Source of the DNA: Pseudomonas guariconensis
GTDB taxonomy: Bacteria > Pseudomonadota > Gammaproteobacteria > Pseudomonadales > Pseudomonadaceae
Assembly: GCF_015680235.1 (NCBI RefSeq)
Contig: NZ_JADLJL010000036.1
Span: forward strand, 1 to 48,984
DNA: 48,984 nt
Direction of reading: 5' to 3'
Both the position numbers and the translations under genes were made by a program. Every line of letters begins with the position of its first letter. Within the stretch, counting starts at the first letter, position 1. Of the stretch, positions 26,437-35,115 are shown in pieces. Below the pieces are notes generated by a model. It was not told the DNA's origin and ran no database searches. It saw only the letters and a program-made list of their open reading frames with translations.

Positions 26437-26685
26437 ATGCAAACCCTTCACTGTGAATACCGCGACCACACCATCACCGCCAGCGTGATGACCCACCCAG
26501 GGTCGCCCCTGCCGTTTGCCGCCGGTTGCCGGATCACCGACCCGGAAGGTCACACCAGCAGGCGCCTGTCGCTGCCGATGAAGATGGCGTTCTTGTCCGA
26601 TCTTGAAAACGCCCAGCACGCCGCCCTGGCCCATGGCCGATGGCTGGTGGACCAGCAGCTGGACGGCGATCACCAGGTGTTCTAA
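26437..26685 (+). CDS. Small hypothetical protein, 82 residues
   Basis: I do not recognise this protein. It begins MQTLHCEYRDHTITASVMTH, is soluble with no signal peptide, and ends LVDQQLDGDHQVF. A GGTAAGG ribosome site stands at the proper distance. Codon use is like the neighbours, which supports a real gene. It lies alone between gloA and a REP element, behind a long hairpin that overlaps its ribosome site. Confidence 0.7.
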   Translation: MQTLHCEYRDHTITASVMTHPGSPLPFAAGCRITDPEGHTSRRLSLPMKMAFLSDLENAQHAALAHGRWLVDQQLDGDHQVF

Positions 26686-26715
26686 TCCGGCTATCGAGGC
26701 AGTAGCGCGATCTTT

Positions 26716-26880
26716 GATGGGAGCGGCGCTTCGACTTGTCCCGCGATTAGGCCGGGCTCGATATCACCGTCGCTTGGCAAGGGCTTTGCCCTTGATCGCG
26801 GGACAAGCCCGCTCCCACAGGCGAGATAGTACTGGCCGCTTGTTCTCTGCGCGAGAACGGCCAGGTGATCTCCCACAGAA
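26716..26880. repeat. Composite REP element with tail
   Basis: A left REP-like arm (GGGAGCGGCGCTTCGACTTG), the shared spacer GATATCACCGTCGCTTGGCA and the inverted REP GCGGGACAAGCCCGCTCCCA are followed by a tail GCCGCTTGTTCTCTGCGCGA and GATCTCCCACAG. The tail repeats in the 29318-29488 element and, inverted, at the window start. Confidence 0.75.
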
Positions 26881-26891
26881 GCCCCAAAGGC

Positions 26892-27713
26892 TCAAGGCTG
26901 CCGCGCATAGGCAACCGCCTGCGCCACCTGGGCGTCGGTTGGCCGCACCCCGGTGTAGAGCACGAACTGCTCCAGCGCCTGCAAGGCGATCACATCCAGC
27001 CCGGTGATCACCGGCTTGCCCAACGCCTCGGCACGGCGGATCAACGGCGTGCGCGCCGGCATCGCCACCACGTCGAACACACGCTCGGCCGCGGCAATGG
27101 CATGCTCGGCAAAGGCCAGTTGATCCACCTCGGGCCCGCCAGCCATGCCGATCGGCGTCACGTTCACCAGCATCGGCGGGCACAGGTCGCCCAGCTCGGC
27201 CTGCCAACGGTACCCGCACATATCGGCCAGTTGCCGACCCGCCTGCTCGTTACGGGCCACGATGATCCCTTCACGCAGCCCCGCATCGCGCAAGGCGCTG
27301 GCCACCGCCTTGGCCATGCCACCGCTGCCACGCAAGGCGAATGCCGTCTTCGGGTCCACCTGGTGCCGCTCCAGCAACTGGCGCACCGCCAGGTAATCGG
27401 TGTTGTAGGCCTTCAGATGGCCGTCGGTATTGACCAGTGTATTGACCGAGTCGATGGCCGCTGCGGACGGATCGACTTCATCGACCAAGGCCATGCAGGC
27501 CTCCTTGTAGGGCATGGAGACACCGCAACCACGGATGCCCAACGCACGGATACCCGCCACTGCCGCCGGCAGGTCCTGGGTGGTCATGGCCTTGTAGTAG
27601 TAGTCCAGGCCCAACTGCCCATACAGGTGGTTGTGAAAGCGCACCCCGAACGTACCGGGCCGCCCGGCCAGTGACATGCACAGCACGGTATCTCTGTTCG
27701 GTGGAATCGCCAT
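26892..27713 (-). CDS. Shikimate 5-dehydrogenase-like protein (AroE/SDH-L family)
   Basis: The 273-residue product has an N-terminal substrate domain and a C-terminal NAD(P) domain. Catalytic-type residues are visible: lysine in GVSMPYKEACMAL, aspartate in KAYNTDYLAV and glutamine in IALQALEQFVLY. The nucleotide loop ALRGSGGMAKAVASALRDAG resembles that of the HI0607-type shikimate dehydrogenase-like group rather than AroE proper. The usual 'P-x-x-H-S-x-S-P' start is replaced by SLAGRPGTFGVRFHN. It probably oxidises shikimate or a related polyol acid, not necessarily for aromatic synthesis. GAGGAGC precedes ATG 27713. Confidence 0.87.
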   Translation of the reverse strand: MAIPPNRDTVLCMSLAGRPGTFGVRFHNHLYGQLGLDYYYKAMTTQDLPAAVAGIRALGIRGCGVSMPYKEACMALVDEVDPSAAAIDSVNTLVNTDGHLKAYNTDYLAVRQLLERHQVDPKTAFALRGSGGMAKAVASALRDAGLREGIIVARNEQAGRQLADMCGYRWQAELGDLCPPMLVNVTPIGMAGGPEVDQLAFAEHAIAAAERVFDVVAMPARTPLIRRAEALGKPVITGLDVIALQALEQFVLYTGVRPTDAQVAQAVAYARQP

Positions 27714-27887
27714 TGCCTGCTCCTCATTGGGCTGAATCGATTGCGCAGCGTAGCAGACGCAACCGCCAGGGATCACCAGGGCCCGCACATGAAAGTTGAT
27801 AAAGCTAATGACCACTATCGAAGCAGTTGATTTCACCTGGCCATGGCGTGCCGATTAAGGTAGCGCCATGTCACACAGGAGGCACCC

Positions 27888-28070
27888 ATGGCCACTATTC
27901 AGATCATGTCCGTCATCGGCAGCGCCGTACCCGCCACTCTGCGCGAACAAGGGCTGTTGGCCTGTTGGTACCTGACCCGCAATGGCGAGACCGTCAGCGG
28001 GCCGCTGACCTCCCGAGCCACGGCACAAGCCCTGGCCGACCGCCTGCAGGCCGGCAGCCTGCTCGCCTGA
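27888..28070 (+). CDS. Small hypothetical protein, 60 residues
   Basis: This 60-residue product is not recognised. It starts MATIQIMSVIGSAVPATLRE and includes LLACWYLTRNGETVSGPLTS. It has no clear signal or membrane segment. A perfect AGGAGG lies six bases before the ATG, and a strong intrinsic terminator follows 41 bases after the stop, which supports a real monocistronic gene. It is divergent from the shikimate dehydrogenase-like gene. Confidence 0.7.
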   Translation: MATIQIMSVIGSAVPATLREQGLLACWYLTRNGETVSGPLTSRATAQALADRLQAGSLLA

Positions 28071-28110
28071 CCGAATTTCGTTGTGCGTTTGCTCCCTTGA
28101 CGCTCTCCTT

Positions 28111-28139
28111 GCCCGCCTTTTCAGGCGGGCTTTTTTTAT
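28111..28139 (+). terminator. Intrinsic terminator
   Basis: GCCCGCC-TTTTCA-GGCGGGC is followed by seven T residues. It closes the transcript of the 60-residue gene and insulates pbpG. Confidence 0.9.
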
Positions 28140-28352
28140 TTCAGCCGCCTCATCGTGTGCGGAGCGTGTCCGCCCCGCGCGCCAACCGACAAATGGTGGC
28201 CGCGGAACCGTTCCAGCATGAAGCTTTTTTCATTTCCCGGCCCGCCATCAACGAGCATTCGACAGCACTTCGGCCATACTCCACAATGCAACGGTTTTTT
28301 GGGGGAAACCCTTGCACAGCCAACGACATACCAACTTTTAGTGAGCCTCAAC

Positions 28353-29279
28353 GTGAAAACTTCCCTGTCCATCCTCAGCCTGCTGCTGTTGCTCACAGGA
28401 ACCGCGACCCTTCCGTCGACCGCTGCTGCACAACCCCCGGCCCAGGTCCAACGCGATCCCGCCAAGCTGCACCTGGCCTCCGGCAGCGCCCTGCTGGTCG
28501 ACCTGAACACCAACCGGGAGCTGTATGCCAGCCACGCCGACCGCGTGGTGCCGATCGCCTCGGTGACCAAGTTGATGACCGCGATGGTGGTGCTTGACGC
28601 CAAGCTGCCCATGGACGAAATGCTCACCATGACCATCGCCAACAATCCGGAAATGAAAGGCGTCTATTCCCGGGTACGGCTCGGCAGCCAGTTGAACCGG
28701 CACGAGACCCTGCTGATCACCTTGATGTCCTCGGAAAACCGCGCCGCCAACTCGTTGGCCAACCACTACCCTGGCGGCTACAGCGCCTTCATCAAGGCCA
28801 TGAACGCCAAAGCCCGCAGCCTGGGCATGGCACATACCCGCTATGTCGAACCCACAGGCCTGTCGACCCAGAACGTGTCCACTGCCCGAGACCTGGCCAA
28901 GTTGCTGTTGGCATCGCGCAAATACCCGATGCTCAGCGACCTTTCCACCACTCGCGAGAAGACTGTGGCGTTCCGCAAGCCCAACTACACCTTGGGCTTT
29001 CGCAACACCGACCACTTGGTGAACAAAAGCAACTGGGACATCAAGCTGACCAAGACCGGCTTCACCAACGAGGCCGGCCATTGTCTGGTGCTGCTGACGA
29101 AGATGGACAACCGCCCGGTGGCCATGGTGATCCTGGATGCCTTCGGCAAGTACACCCACTTCGCCGACGCCAGCCGCATGCGCCAATGGCTGGAAACCGG
29201 CACAGCCAAGCCGGCACCGGCAGTGGCCATGCAGTACAAGGCCGAACGCCAGAACCGCGCTCGTCTGGCGTCGGACTGA
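28353..29279 (+). CDS. pbpG: D-alanyl-D-alanine endopeptidase (PBP7 type)
   Basis: The 308-residue periplasmic protein has a signal peptide (VKTSLSILSLLLLLTG) and the three penicillin-binding active-site motifs: SVTK (in VPIASVTKLMTA), SEN (in MSSENRAANS) and KTG (in KLTKTGFTNEAG). The length and the GLSTQNVSTARDLAKLL segment match PbpG. It cleaves D-Ala-meso-DAP cross-links during wall growth. I use GTG 28353; another in-frame GTG at 28341 is possible. It is preceded by the terminator at 28111 and followed by REP sequence. Confidence 0.92.
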   Translation: MKTSLSILSLLLLLTGTATLPSTAAAQPPAQVQRDPAKLHLASGSALLVDLNTNRELYASHADRVVPIASVTKLMTAMVVLDAKLPMDEMLTMTIANNPEMKGVYSRVRLGSQLNRHETLLITLMSSENRAANSLANHYPGGYSAFIKAMNAKARSLGMAHTRYVEPTGLSTQNVSTARDLAKLLLASRKYPMLSDLSTTREKTVAFRKPNYTLGFRNTDHLVNKSNWDIKLTKTGFTNEAGHCLVLLTKMDNRPVAMVILDAFGKYTHFADASRMRQWLETGTAKPAPAVAMQYKAERQNRARLASD

Positions 29280-29317
29280 GTGCACCGCTCCTACAGAACT
29301 TTTAGCTATCGCACGCT

Positions 29318-29488
29318 CCTGTAGGAGCGGGCTTGCCCCGCGATTGGGCCGGGCCGGATATCACCGTCGCCTGGCAAGGGCTTCGCCCCTGGTCGCGGGG
29401 CAAGCCCGCTCCCACAGGCGGGGCGGCGCTAACCGCTTGTTCTCTGCGTGACAATGCAGCCGAAGGGCTGGGTAATCTCCCACAGGAC
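29318..29488. repeat. Composite REP element with long tail
   Basis: GTAGGAGCGGGCTTGCCCCG, the spacer GATATCACCGTCGCCTGGCA, inverted GCGGGGCAAGCCCGCTCCCA, then the tail CCGCTTGTTCTCTGCGTGAC and AGGGCTGGGTAATCTCCCAC. This is the longest copy of the element in the window and separates pbpG from the next gene. Confidence 0.8.
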
Positions 29489-29506
29489 AGCCAAGCCGCC
29501 TTTTAG

Positions 29507-29932
29507 TCAGGCCTTGGCGCTGACCATTCCTCCTGCGCTGCTGCCGCCGCTCTTGCTCAGGGCCTCGAGCAACAAGGCCATGGCCGCCTGGATCTCACCG
29601 GAAAGGGTCGCGATACTGGCCTGCTTCCCCGTCACGGCAGCCAGTTTCAAGGTTTCGTCCATGTCGCGCTGCATCAGTTCGGCCAATTGCTTTTGCTCCT
29701 CGGCCAGTTGCTTCTGCAACTGCCGGATCATCTCGCGCAACTGCTTGATATGCGGCGGTTCGTTACTCTCCTGGCTGCTTTGGGTCGACTTCGCCTGGTC
29801 GTTGGCTTTCAAACCAGAGAGATCGACCTGCACGGTCGAGTCGTGCTTTTCCGTGCCCTCATCTTCGGGGACCTTCGCGGCAGCGCTAGCTGCGGCGTGA
29901 ATATTGAGGGTGGCGGCGGTGATTGCGACCAT
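29507..29932 (-). CDS. Hypothetical coiled-coil protein, 141 residues
   Basis: I do not recognise a family. The protein has an alanine-rich N-terminus (MVAITAATLNIHAAASAAAK), a low-complexity acidic, Ser/Gln-rich middle, and a heptad-like helical stretch (IKQLREMIRQLQKQLAEEQK; QLAELMQRDMDETLKL). It ends in a Ser/Gly-rich tail. There is no signal peptide. AAGGAAGG precedes ATG 29932. Its start is about 80 bases from the PvdS-type promoter of the pyoverdine operon, from which it is divergent, so it could be the border gene of that locus or unrelated. Confidence 0.7.
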   Translation of the reverse strand: MVAITAATLNIHAAASAAAKVPEDEGTEKHDSTVQVDLSGLKANDQAKSTQSSQESNEPPHIKQLREMIRQLQKQLAEEQKQLAELMQRDMDETLKLAAVTGKQASIATLSGEIQAAMALLLEALSKSGGSSAGGMVSAKA

Positions 29933-30013
29933 GTCATACCTTCCTTGCAATAAGTCTTCGCGTTGACCTCGCTATCGGCGACCGGGCGCACTTCTTGAAT
30001 CGCGCGCAGCCAA

Positions 30014-30037
30014 TAAATTTGCCGCACCGCCACTCGT
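30014..30037 (+). promoter_or_regulatory. PvdS iron-starvation box upstream of pvdM
   Basis: TAAAT (30014-30018), exactly 16 bases, then CGT (30035-30037) match the PvdS/iron-starvation promoter TAAAT-N16-CGT. It lies 76 bases before pvdM and should drive pvdMNO under low iron. Confidence 0.85.
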
Positions 30038-30113
30038 CCACCTGATACCCACGCCTGGCTCGGCGCAGCGCTGCGCCACCAGGCCGCCCGATCAGCCCTG
30101 CAACGAGATGGCA

Positions 30114-31463
30114 ATGACCAAGACCCGTTCCCGCAAAGCCCTTTACATCGGCCTGCCCCTGGCCCTTGCACTCGCCATGGGAGGCGCGGCCGCCGGCTAC
30201 TTCTATTGGAAGGCCAACGCCGGCTACCCACGCAAGATCGTCGAACAGGCCAAGGACATGCACGAACACATGCTCTCGTTCGACGGCCACATCACCGTGC
30301 CGCTGACCTTCGGCAGCCACGGCCAGGAAGTGGACAAGGACGGCCCGCACCCCTTCGACCTGGTCAAGGCCGGCAAAGGGCGGCTATCGGGCGCAGCACT
30401 GACCATTCTGGCCTGGCCGGAAATGTGGAACGGCCCCAATGCCCCGCACAAGCCCACGCCAGGCTTCGTCGACGAAGCCCGCCACCAGCAGCAGGTGCGC
30501 TACCAGGTGATCCGCAACATGGTCCGCGACCATCCCGAGCAGGTCGGCATCGCCTATACCCCGGACGATTTCCGCCGGCTCAACGGCGAAGGCAAGTTCG
30601 CCGTGTTCATCAGCATGCTCAATGCCTACCCCTTCGGCGACGACCTCTCGCAACTCGACCTCTGGGCCAAGCGCGGCGTGCGCATGTTCGGCTTCAGCTA
30701 CATCGGCAATAACAGCTGGGCCGATTCCTCCCGGCCGATGCCGTTCTTCAACGACACCGCCGATGCACTGGACGGCCTGTCGCAGACAGGCGAGCAGGCG
30801 GTCGGGCGCTTGAACGATCTGGGCGTGATCATCGACGTGTCGCAGATGTCCAGCCAGGCCCTGGCGGACGTCGCGCGCCTGACCCGTGCGCCGCTGGTCG
30901 CTTCGCACTCGGCGCCCCGTGCGCTGGTGGACATCCGCCGCAACCTCAGCGACAAGGAACTGCAACTGATCAAAGGCACCGGAGGCTTGGTCCAGGTGGT
31001 CGGTTTCTCAGGTTATCTGCAACCCCCGAGCCAATCGACCTTGGACAAGCTCGACGCCTTGCGCGCGCGCTTCGACCTTGGCCCGCTCAAGGACCTGAAC
31101 TACGCCCTGATGCCGGGTGACCCGGCGATCACCATCTGGCCGGACAAACGCTTCGGCGAATACGCCAGCGGGCTCTACGGCATCCTCGAGCAAGAACCCA
31201 AGGCCAGCCTCAAGGCCTATGTGGACGCCATCGACTACACGGTGAAGAAAGTCGGTATCGACCACGTCGGCATCAGTTCGGACTTCAACGAAGGCGGCGG
31301 CCTGGACGGCTGGAAGGATGTCAGCGAAATCCGCAACGTCACCGCCGAGCTGCTCACCCGTGGCTACAGCGAAGCCGACATCGCCAAGCTCTGGGCCGGC
31401 AATTTCCTGCGGGTCTGGCAGCAGGTACAGGACGCCAGCCGCCCCGTCGCCGCCAGCCACTGA
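30114..31463 (+). CDS. pvdM: PvdM, periplasmic dipeptidase-like pyoverdine maturation protein
   Basis: The 449-residue protein has an N-terminal membrane anchor (ALYIGLPLALALAMGGAAAG) and a membrane-dipeptidase (peptidase M19) fold: LASHSAPRAL-like SHS motif, NNSWADS, GIDHVGISSDFN and AGNFLRVW. PvdM acts in the periplasm and is needed for oxidation of ferribactin by PvdP. The canonical zinc ligands look incomplete: H-x-D reads DGHITVP, and the EGA/EGG glutamate reads MLNAY, so true dipeptidase activity is doubtful. ATG 30108 is an alternative start. It opens the pvdMNO operon behind a PvdS box. Confidence 0.92.
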   Translation: MTKTRSRKALYIGLPLALALAMGGAAAGYFYWKANAGYPRKIVEQAKDMHEHMLSFDGHITVPLTFGSHGQEVDKDGPHPFDLVKAGKGRLSGAALTILAWPEMWNGPNAPHKPTPGFVDEARHQQQVRYQVIRNMVRDHPEQVGIAYTPDDFRRLNGEGKFAVFISMLNAYPFGDDLSQLDLWAKRGVRMFGFSYIGNNSWADSSRPMPFFNDTADALDGLSQTGEQAVGRLNDLGVIIDVSQMSSQALADVARLTRAPLVASHSAPRALVDIRRNLSDKELQLIKGTGGLVQVVGFSGYLQPPSQSTLDKLDALRARFDLGPLKDLNYALMPGDPAITIWPDKRFGEYASGLYGILEQEPKASLKAYVDAIDYTVKKVGIDHVGISSDFNEGGGLDGWKDVSEIRNVTAELLTRGYSEADIAKLWAGNFLRVWQQVQDASRPVAASH

Positions 31464-31495
31464 GCTTCCACCCACCCCACTAGGCACGCCGCCCC

Positions 31496-32773
31496 ATGAA
31501 CAACCGTCGTACCTTTCTCAAGCAGGCCGGTCTGGTCACTGCCACCCTGCCCTTGCTGCCCGGCGCCCTGGCGGCCGAGCCCGCATCGCCGGTGTTGACC
31601 GGCCCGGACAAGTGGCGCCAGTTGCGTACGCTGTTCCCCCTGGACCCGCAGGTGGCGCACTTCGCCAACTTCCTGGTCACCGCCCACCCGCGCCCAGTGC
31701 AGGCGGCCATCGACCGCCACCGCGCCGACCTGGACCGCAACCCCGCCGCTCTGATGGATTGGGAAAGCCAGTACGAATGGCAGCGCGAGGACGAGGTGCG
31801 CGACTGGGCCGCCCGCTACCTGGAGGTCGGCCCACGGCAGATCGCCCTGACCGGCAGCACCACCGAAGGCTTGGCCATGATCTACGGCGGCCTGAAGCTC
31901 GCCCACGGCCAGGAAATCCTCACCACCGAGCATGAACACTACTCGACCCATAAAGCCCTGGCCTTCCGCACCCAGCGTCAAGGCACACCGGTGCGCAAGA
32001 TCCGCCTGTTCGACAAGCCCTGGGAGGTGTCCACCGACCAGGTGCTGAGCACGATCGAGCAGAACCTGCGCCCCGAAACCCGCGTGCTAGGCATGACCTG
32101 GGTGCACTCGGGTAGCGGCGTCAAGCTGCCGGTGGGCCAGATCGGCGAGCTGGTGCGCCGGCACAATCGCGAGCGCAGCGAGGCAGAGCGCATCCTCTAC
32201 GTGGTCGATGGCGTGCATGGCTTCGGCGTGGAAAACCTGCGCTTCGCCGATTTCAACTGCGACTACTTCATCGCCGGCACCCACAAATGGATGTTCGGCC
32301 CGCGAGGCACCGGCATCATCTGCGCCGCCTCGACCAAGATGGACAACCTCACCCCCAGCGTCGCCACCTTCTCCCGTGACGAGGACTTCGCCACCATCAT
32401 GACCCCCGGCGGCTACCACGCCTTCGAATACCGCTGGGCCCTGGGTGAAGCCTTCAAGCTGCACCTGCAGCTGGGCAAGGCCGACATCCAGGCACGCATC
32501 CACCAGCTTAACAGCCTGCTCAAGGCGCGCCTGGCCGAACACCCTCAGGTCGAGTTGGTGACCCCTCGTAGCGAGGCCTTCTCCGCCGGCTTCACCTTCT
32601 TCCGAATCAAGGATCGCGACCCGGACGCCATCGCCGCCCACCTGGTGACGAACAAGGTGATGAGCGATGCGGTATACCGCGACGCAGGCCCGGTGATCCG
32701 CCTCGCCCCCAGCCTGCTCAACGATGAGCAGCAGATCGACCGGGTCATGGCCCTGGTCGCCCAGAAACTCTGA
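31496..32773 (+). CDS. pvdN: PvdN, PLP-dependent periplasmic pyoverdine side-chain enzyme
   Basis: The 425-residue protein begins with a Tat signal (MNNRRTFLKQAGLVTATLP), which exports it folded with its cofactor. The body is a class V aminotransferase fold with the PLP lysine at K264 (GTHKWMFGPRGTG), VHSGSGVKLPVGQI and VVDGVHGFGVENL. PvdN converts the glutamate side chain at the pyoverdine chromophore to succinamide in the periplasm, an oxidative decarboxylation-type PLP reaction. It follows pvdM by 32 bases and precedes pvdO by 14. Confidence 0.94.
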   Translation: MNNRRTFLKQAGLVTATLPLLPGALAAEPASPVLTGPDKWRQLRTLFPLDPQVAHFANFLVTAHPRPVQAAIDRHRADLDRNPAALMDWESQYEWQREDEVRDWAARYLEVGPRQIALTGSTTEGLAMIYGGLKLAHGQEILTTEHEHYSTHKALAFRTQRQGTPVRKIRLFDKPWEVSTDQVLSTIEQNLRPETRVLGMTWVHSGSGVKLPVGQIGELVRRHNRERSEAERILYVVDGVHGFGVENLRFADFNCDYFIAGTHKWMFGPRGTGIICAASTKMDNLTPSVATFSRDEDFATIMTPGGYHAFEYRWALGEAFKLHLQLGKADIQARIHQLNSLLKARLAEHPQVELVTPRSEAFSAGFTFFRIKDRDPDAIAAHLVTNKVMSDAVYRDAGPVIRLAPSLLNDEQQIDRVMALVAQKL

Positions 32774-32787
32774 GCAAGGCACTTGCG

Positions 32788-33654
32788 ATGACCCCTACCC
32801 TGTACCGCCTGACCCTGGCCGCCCTGCTGGCCGGCTGCAGCCTGCCGGCGCTGGCCGCCGCCCCCAGCGACAAACCCGGGACGGTGTTCCGAGACTGCGC
32901 TGGCACCTGCCCGGAGATGGTCGTGCTGCCCGCCGGCAGCTTCATGATGGGCACCCCCGCCGACGAACAGGGCCGCCAGGACGATGAAGGCCCGCTGCAC
33001 CCTGTCACCTTCGCCAAGCCGTTCGCCATCAGCCGCTTCCAGGTCACCGCGGGCGAGTGGGACGCCTACCTCCAGCAAAGCGGGGCGCAGATCAAGGATG
33101 GCGACGACCGCCCTGGGCGGCGCTGCACCGCCAGCAAGCCCAGCTACAAGCAGAGCCCGCGCCAGCCGGCGGTGTGCATGAGCTATTACGACGTAAAAGA
33201 CTACGTGGCCTGGCTGTCGAAAAAGACGGGCAAGACCTACCGCATGGTCAGCGAGGCCGAACGCGAATATGCCGCCCGGGCCGGCAGCACCGGCATGTTC
33301 CCCTTCCCCGTCGACCCCGGTACCGGGCTGGAGATCAGCCGCCACGCCAACGTCTATGGCCCCAAGGACGGCTACAGCTACAGCTCGCCGGTGGGCAGCT
33401 ACCCAGCCAACGCCTTCGGCGTGCATGACATGCACGGCAACGTCTACGAATGGGTGGAGGACTGCTACCACAACAGCTACCAGGGCGCGCCGAGCGATGG
33501 CAGCGCCTGGACCCAAGCCGGCTGCAAGATCGTCTCGATCCGCGGCAACGACTGGGGCGAGGCGCCGATCTTCTCGCGCTCGGGCAACCGCAACAACAAC
33601 TTCCCCGAACGCCTGGGCGACTGGCTGGGCTTTCGCGTGATCCGCGAGCTGTAG
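32788..33654 (+). CDS. pvdO: PvdO, formylglycine-generating-like periplasmic protein
   Basis: The 288-residue protein has a signal peptide (LTLAALLAGCSLPALAAA). It then has an FGE/sulfatase-modifying factor domain: GSFMMGTPADEQGRQDDEGP, FQVTAGEWDAYLQ, FGVHDMHGNVYEWVEDCYH and GNRNNNFPERLGDWLGFRV. PvdO completes chromophore formation by oxidising dihydropyoverdine to pyoverdine in the periplasm. A cysteine in LLAGC resembles a lipobox, but the residues after it fit a Sec signal ending at ALA; lipidation is possible. It closes the pvdMNO unit; pvdA behind it has its own iron-starvation box. Confidence 0.93.
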   Translation: MTPTLYRLTLAALLAGCSLPALAAAPSDKPGTVFRDCAGTCPEMVVLPAGSFMMGTPADEQGRQDDEGPLHPVTFAKPFAISRFQVTAGEWDAYLQQSGAQIKDGDDRPGRRCTASKPSYKQSPRQPAVCMSYYDVKDYVAWLSKKTGKTYRMVSEAEREYAARAGSTGMFPFPVDPGTGLEISRHANVYGPKDGYSYSSPVGSYPANAFGVHDMHGNVYEWVEDCYHNSYQGAPSDGSAWTQAGCKIVSIRGNDWGEAPIFSRSGNRNNNFPERLGDWLGFRVIREL

Positions 33655-33667
33655 CGCTTTGTGGCGG

Positions 33668-33691
33668 TAAATTCCCCGCTGCCCAGCTCGT
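33668..33691 (+). promoter_or_regulatory. PvdS iron-starvation box upstream of pvdA
   Basis: TAAAT (33668-33672), exactly 16 bases, then CGT (33689-33691), lies 76 bases before the pvdA start, the same distance as the pvdM box. It should give pvdA and pvdE their own iron-starvation promoter. Confidence 0.85.
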
Positions 33692-33767
33692 CCTAAACGG
33701 TGTACTTGCGCAGGACCCGGGGCGCCTCACACGGCGCCCCCACCCGACCACCCAAGGAACCCTACCC

Positions 33768-35102
33768 ATGAGCCAGACCGCTAGCCCCGAAAAAATCCAC
33801 GACCTCATCGGCGTAGGCTTCGGCCCCTCCAACCTGGCCCTGGCCATTGCATTGGAAGAGCTCGCCGAAACCAACGGCCATGCACTCGACGCCCTGTTCA
33901 TCGACAAGCAGAGCGACTACCGCTGGCATGGCAACACCCTGGCCACCCAGAGCGAGCTGCAGATCTCCTTCCTCAAGGACCTGGTTTCGCTGCGCAACCC
34001 CACCAGCCCCTACAGCTTCGTCAACTACCTGCACCAGAAGCAGCGCCTGGCCGACTTCATCAACCTGGGCACCTTCTACCCCTGCCGCCTGGAATACAAC
34101 GACTACCTGCGCTGGGCCGCCGAGCACTTCGCCACCCAGGCGGTGTATGGCGAGGAAGTGCTGCGCATCGAGCCTGAACTGCATGAGGGCCGGGTCGACC
34201 ACCTGCGCCTGGTCTCGCGCGACCAGCACGGCCGCGAGCACCAGCGCCGAGCCCGCTCGGTGGTGGTCGGCAGTGGCGGCACGCCGAAGATCCCTGCGGC
34301 GTTCCGCGCCTTCAAGGACGATGCGCGGGTGTTCCACCATTCCCAGTACCTGAGCGCACTCGGCCGCCTGCCATGCAACGAGGGCAAGCCGATGCGCATC
34401 GCCGTGGTCGGCTCGGGCCAGAGCGCCGCGGAGGCCTTCATCGACCTCAACGACAGCTACCCCTCGGTCAAGGTCGACATGATCCTGCGGGCCTCGGCGC
34501 TCAAGCCTGCCGACGACAGCCCCTTCGTCAACGAGATCTTCGCCCCCGAATACACCGACCTGGTGTTCAACCAGCCGCGCCCGGAGCGCGACAAGCTCAT
34601 CGCCGAATACCACAACACCAACTATTCGGTGGTCGATGTCGACCTGATCGAACGCATCTATGGCATCCTCTACCGCCAGAAGGTCGCCCATAGCCCGCGC
34701 CATGCTGTGCTGTGCCGGCGCACCATCGAAGACGTGGTGGGCACACCCGAGGGCATCGAGCTGACCCTGCGCGACCTGGCCAGCGACGTGCGCCAGACCC
34801 ACCGCTACGACGCGGTGATCCTTGCCACCGGTTACGAACGCCGCTCCCACCGCGAGCTACTGGCGCCTCTGCAGCAGCACCTGAAGGACTTCGAAGTCGA
34901 CCGCAACTACCGCGCCCTGGCGACGCCCGACCTGCGTGCCTCGGTGTACTTGCAGGGCTTCTGCGAGGCGTCCCACGGACTGAGCGATACGCTGTTGTCG
35001 GTGTTGCCGGTACGCGCTGCGGAAATCGGCCAGGCGCTCTACCAGGACCTGAGCCGTCACCACCTCGGCGCACAGCCGGTCGCAGCCCTGAGCCGCGTCT
35101 GA
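33768..35102 (+). CDS. pvdA: PvdA, L-ornithine N5-monooxygenase
   Basis: The 444-residue flavoprotein hydroxylates the side-chain nitrogen of L-ornithine with NADPH and O2, providing N5-hydroxyornithine for pyoverdine. It shows the FAD loop (GVGFGPSNLALAIALEEL), the NADPH loop (AVVGSGQSAAEAFIDL), TQSELQISFLKDLVSLRNP around the substrate and the C-terminal ATGYERRSH. The in-frame sequence from 33450 overlaps pvdO and is not coding; ATG 33768 is right. It sits where P. aeruginosa has pvdF (between pvdO and pvdE) and is coupled to pvdE by a 13-base gap. Confidence 0.95.
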   Translation: MSQTASPEKIHDLIGVGFGPSNLALAIALEELAETNGHALDALFIDKQSDYRWHGNTLATQSELQISFLKDLVSLRNPTSPYSFVNYLHQKQRLADFINLGTFYPCRLEYNDYLRWAAEHFATQAVYGEEVLRIEPELHEGRVDHLRLVSRDQHGREHQRRARSVVVGSGGTPKIPAAFRAFKDDARVFHHSQYLSALGRLPCNEGKPMRIAVVGSGQSAAEAFIDLNDSYPSVKVDMILRASALKPADDSPFVNEIFAPEYTDLVFNQPRPERDKLIAEYHNTNYSVVDVDLIERIYGILYRQKVAHSPRHAVLCRRTIEDVVGTPEGIELTLRDLASDVRQTHRYDAVILATGYERRSHRELLAPLQQHLKDFEVDRNYRALATPDLRASVYLQGFCEASHGLSDTLLSVLPVRAAEIGQALYQDLSRHHLGAQPVAALSRV

Positions 35103-35115
35103 GCGGGGCCTGCCA

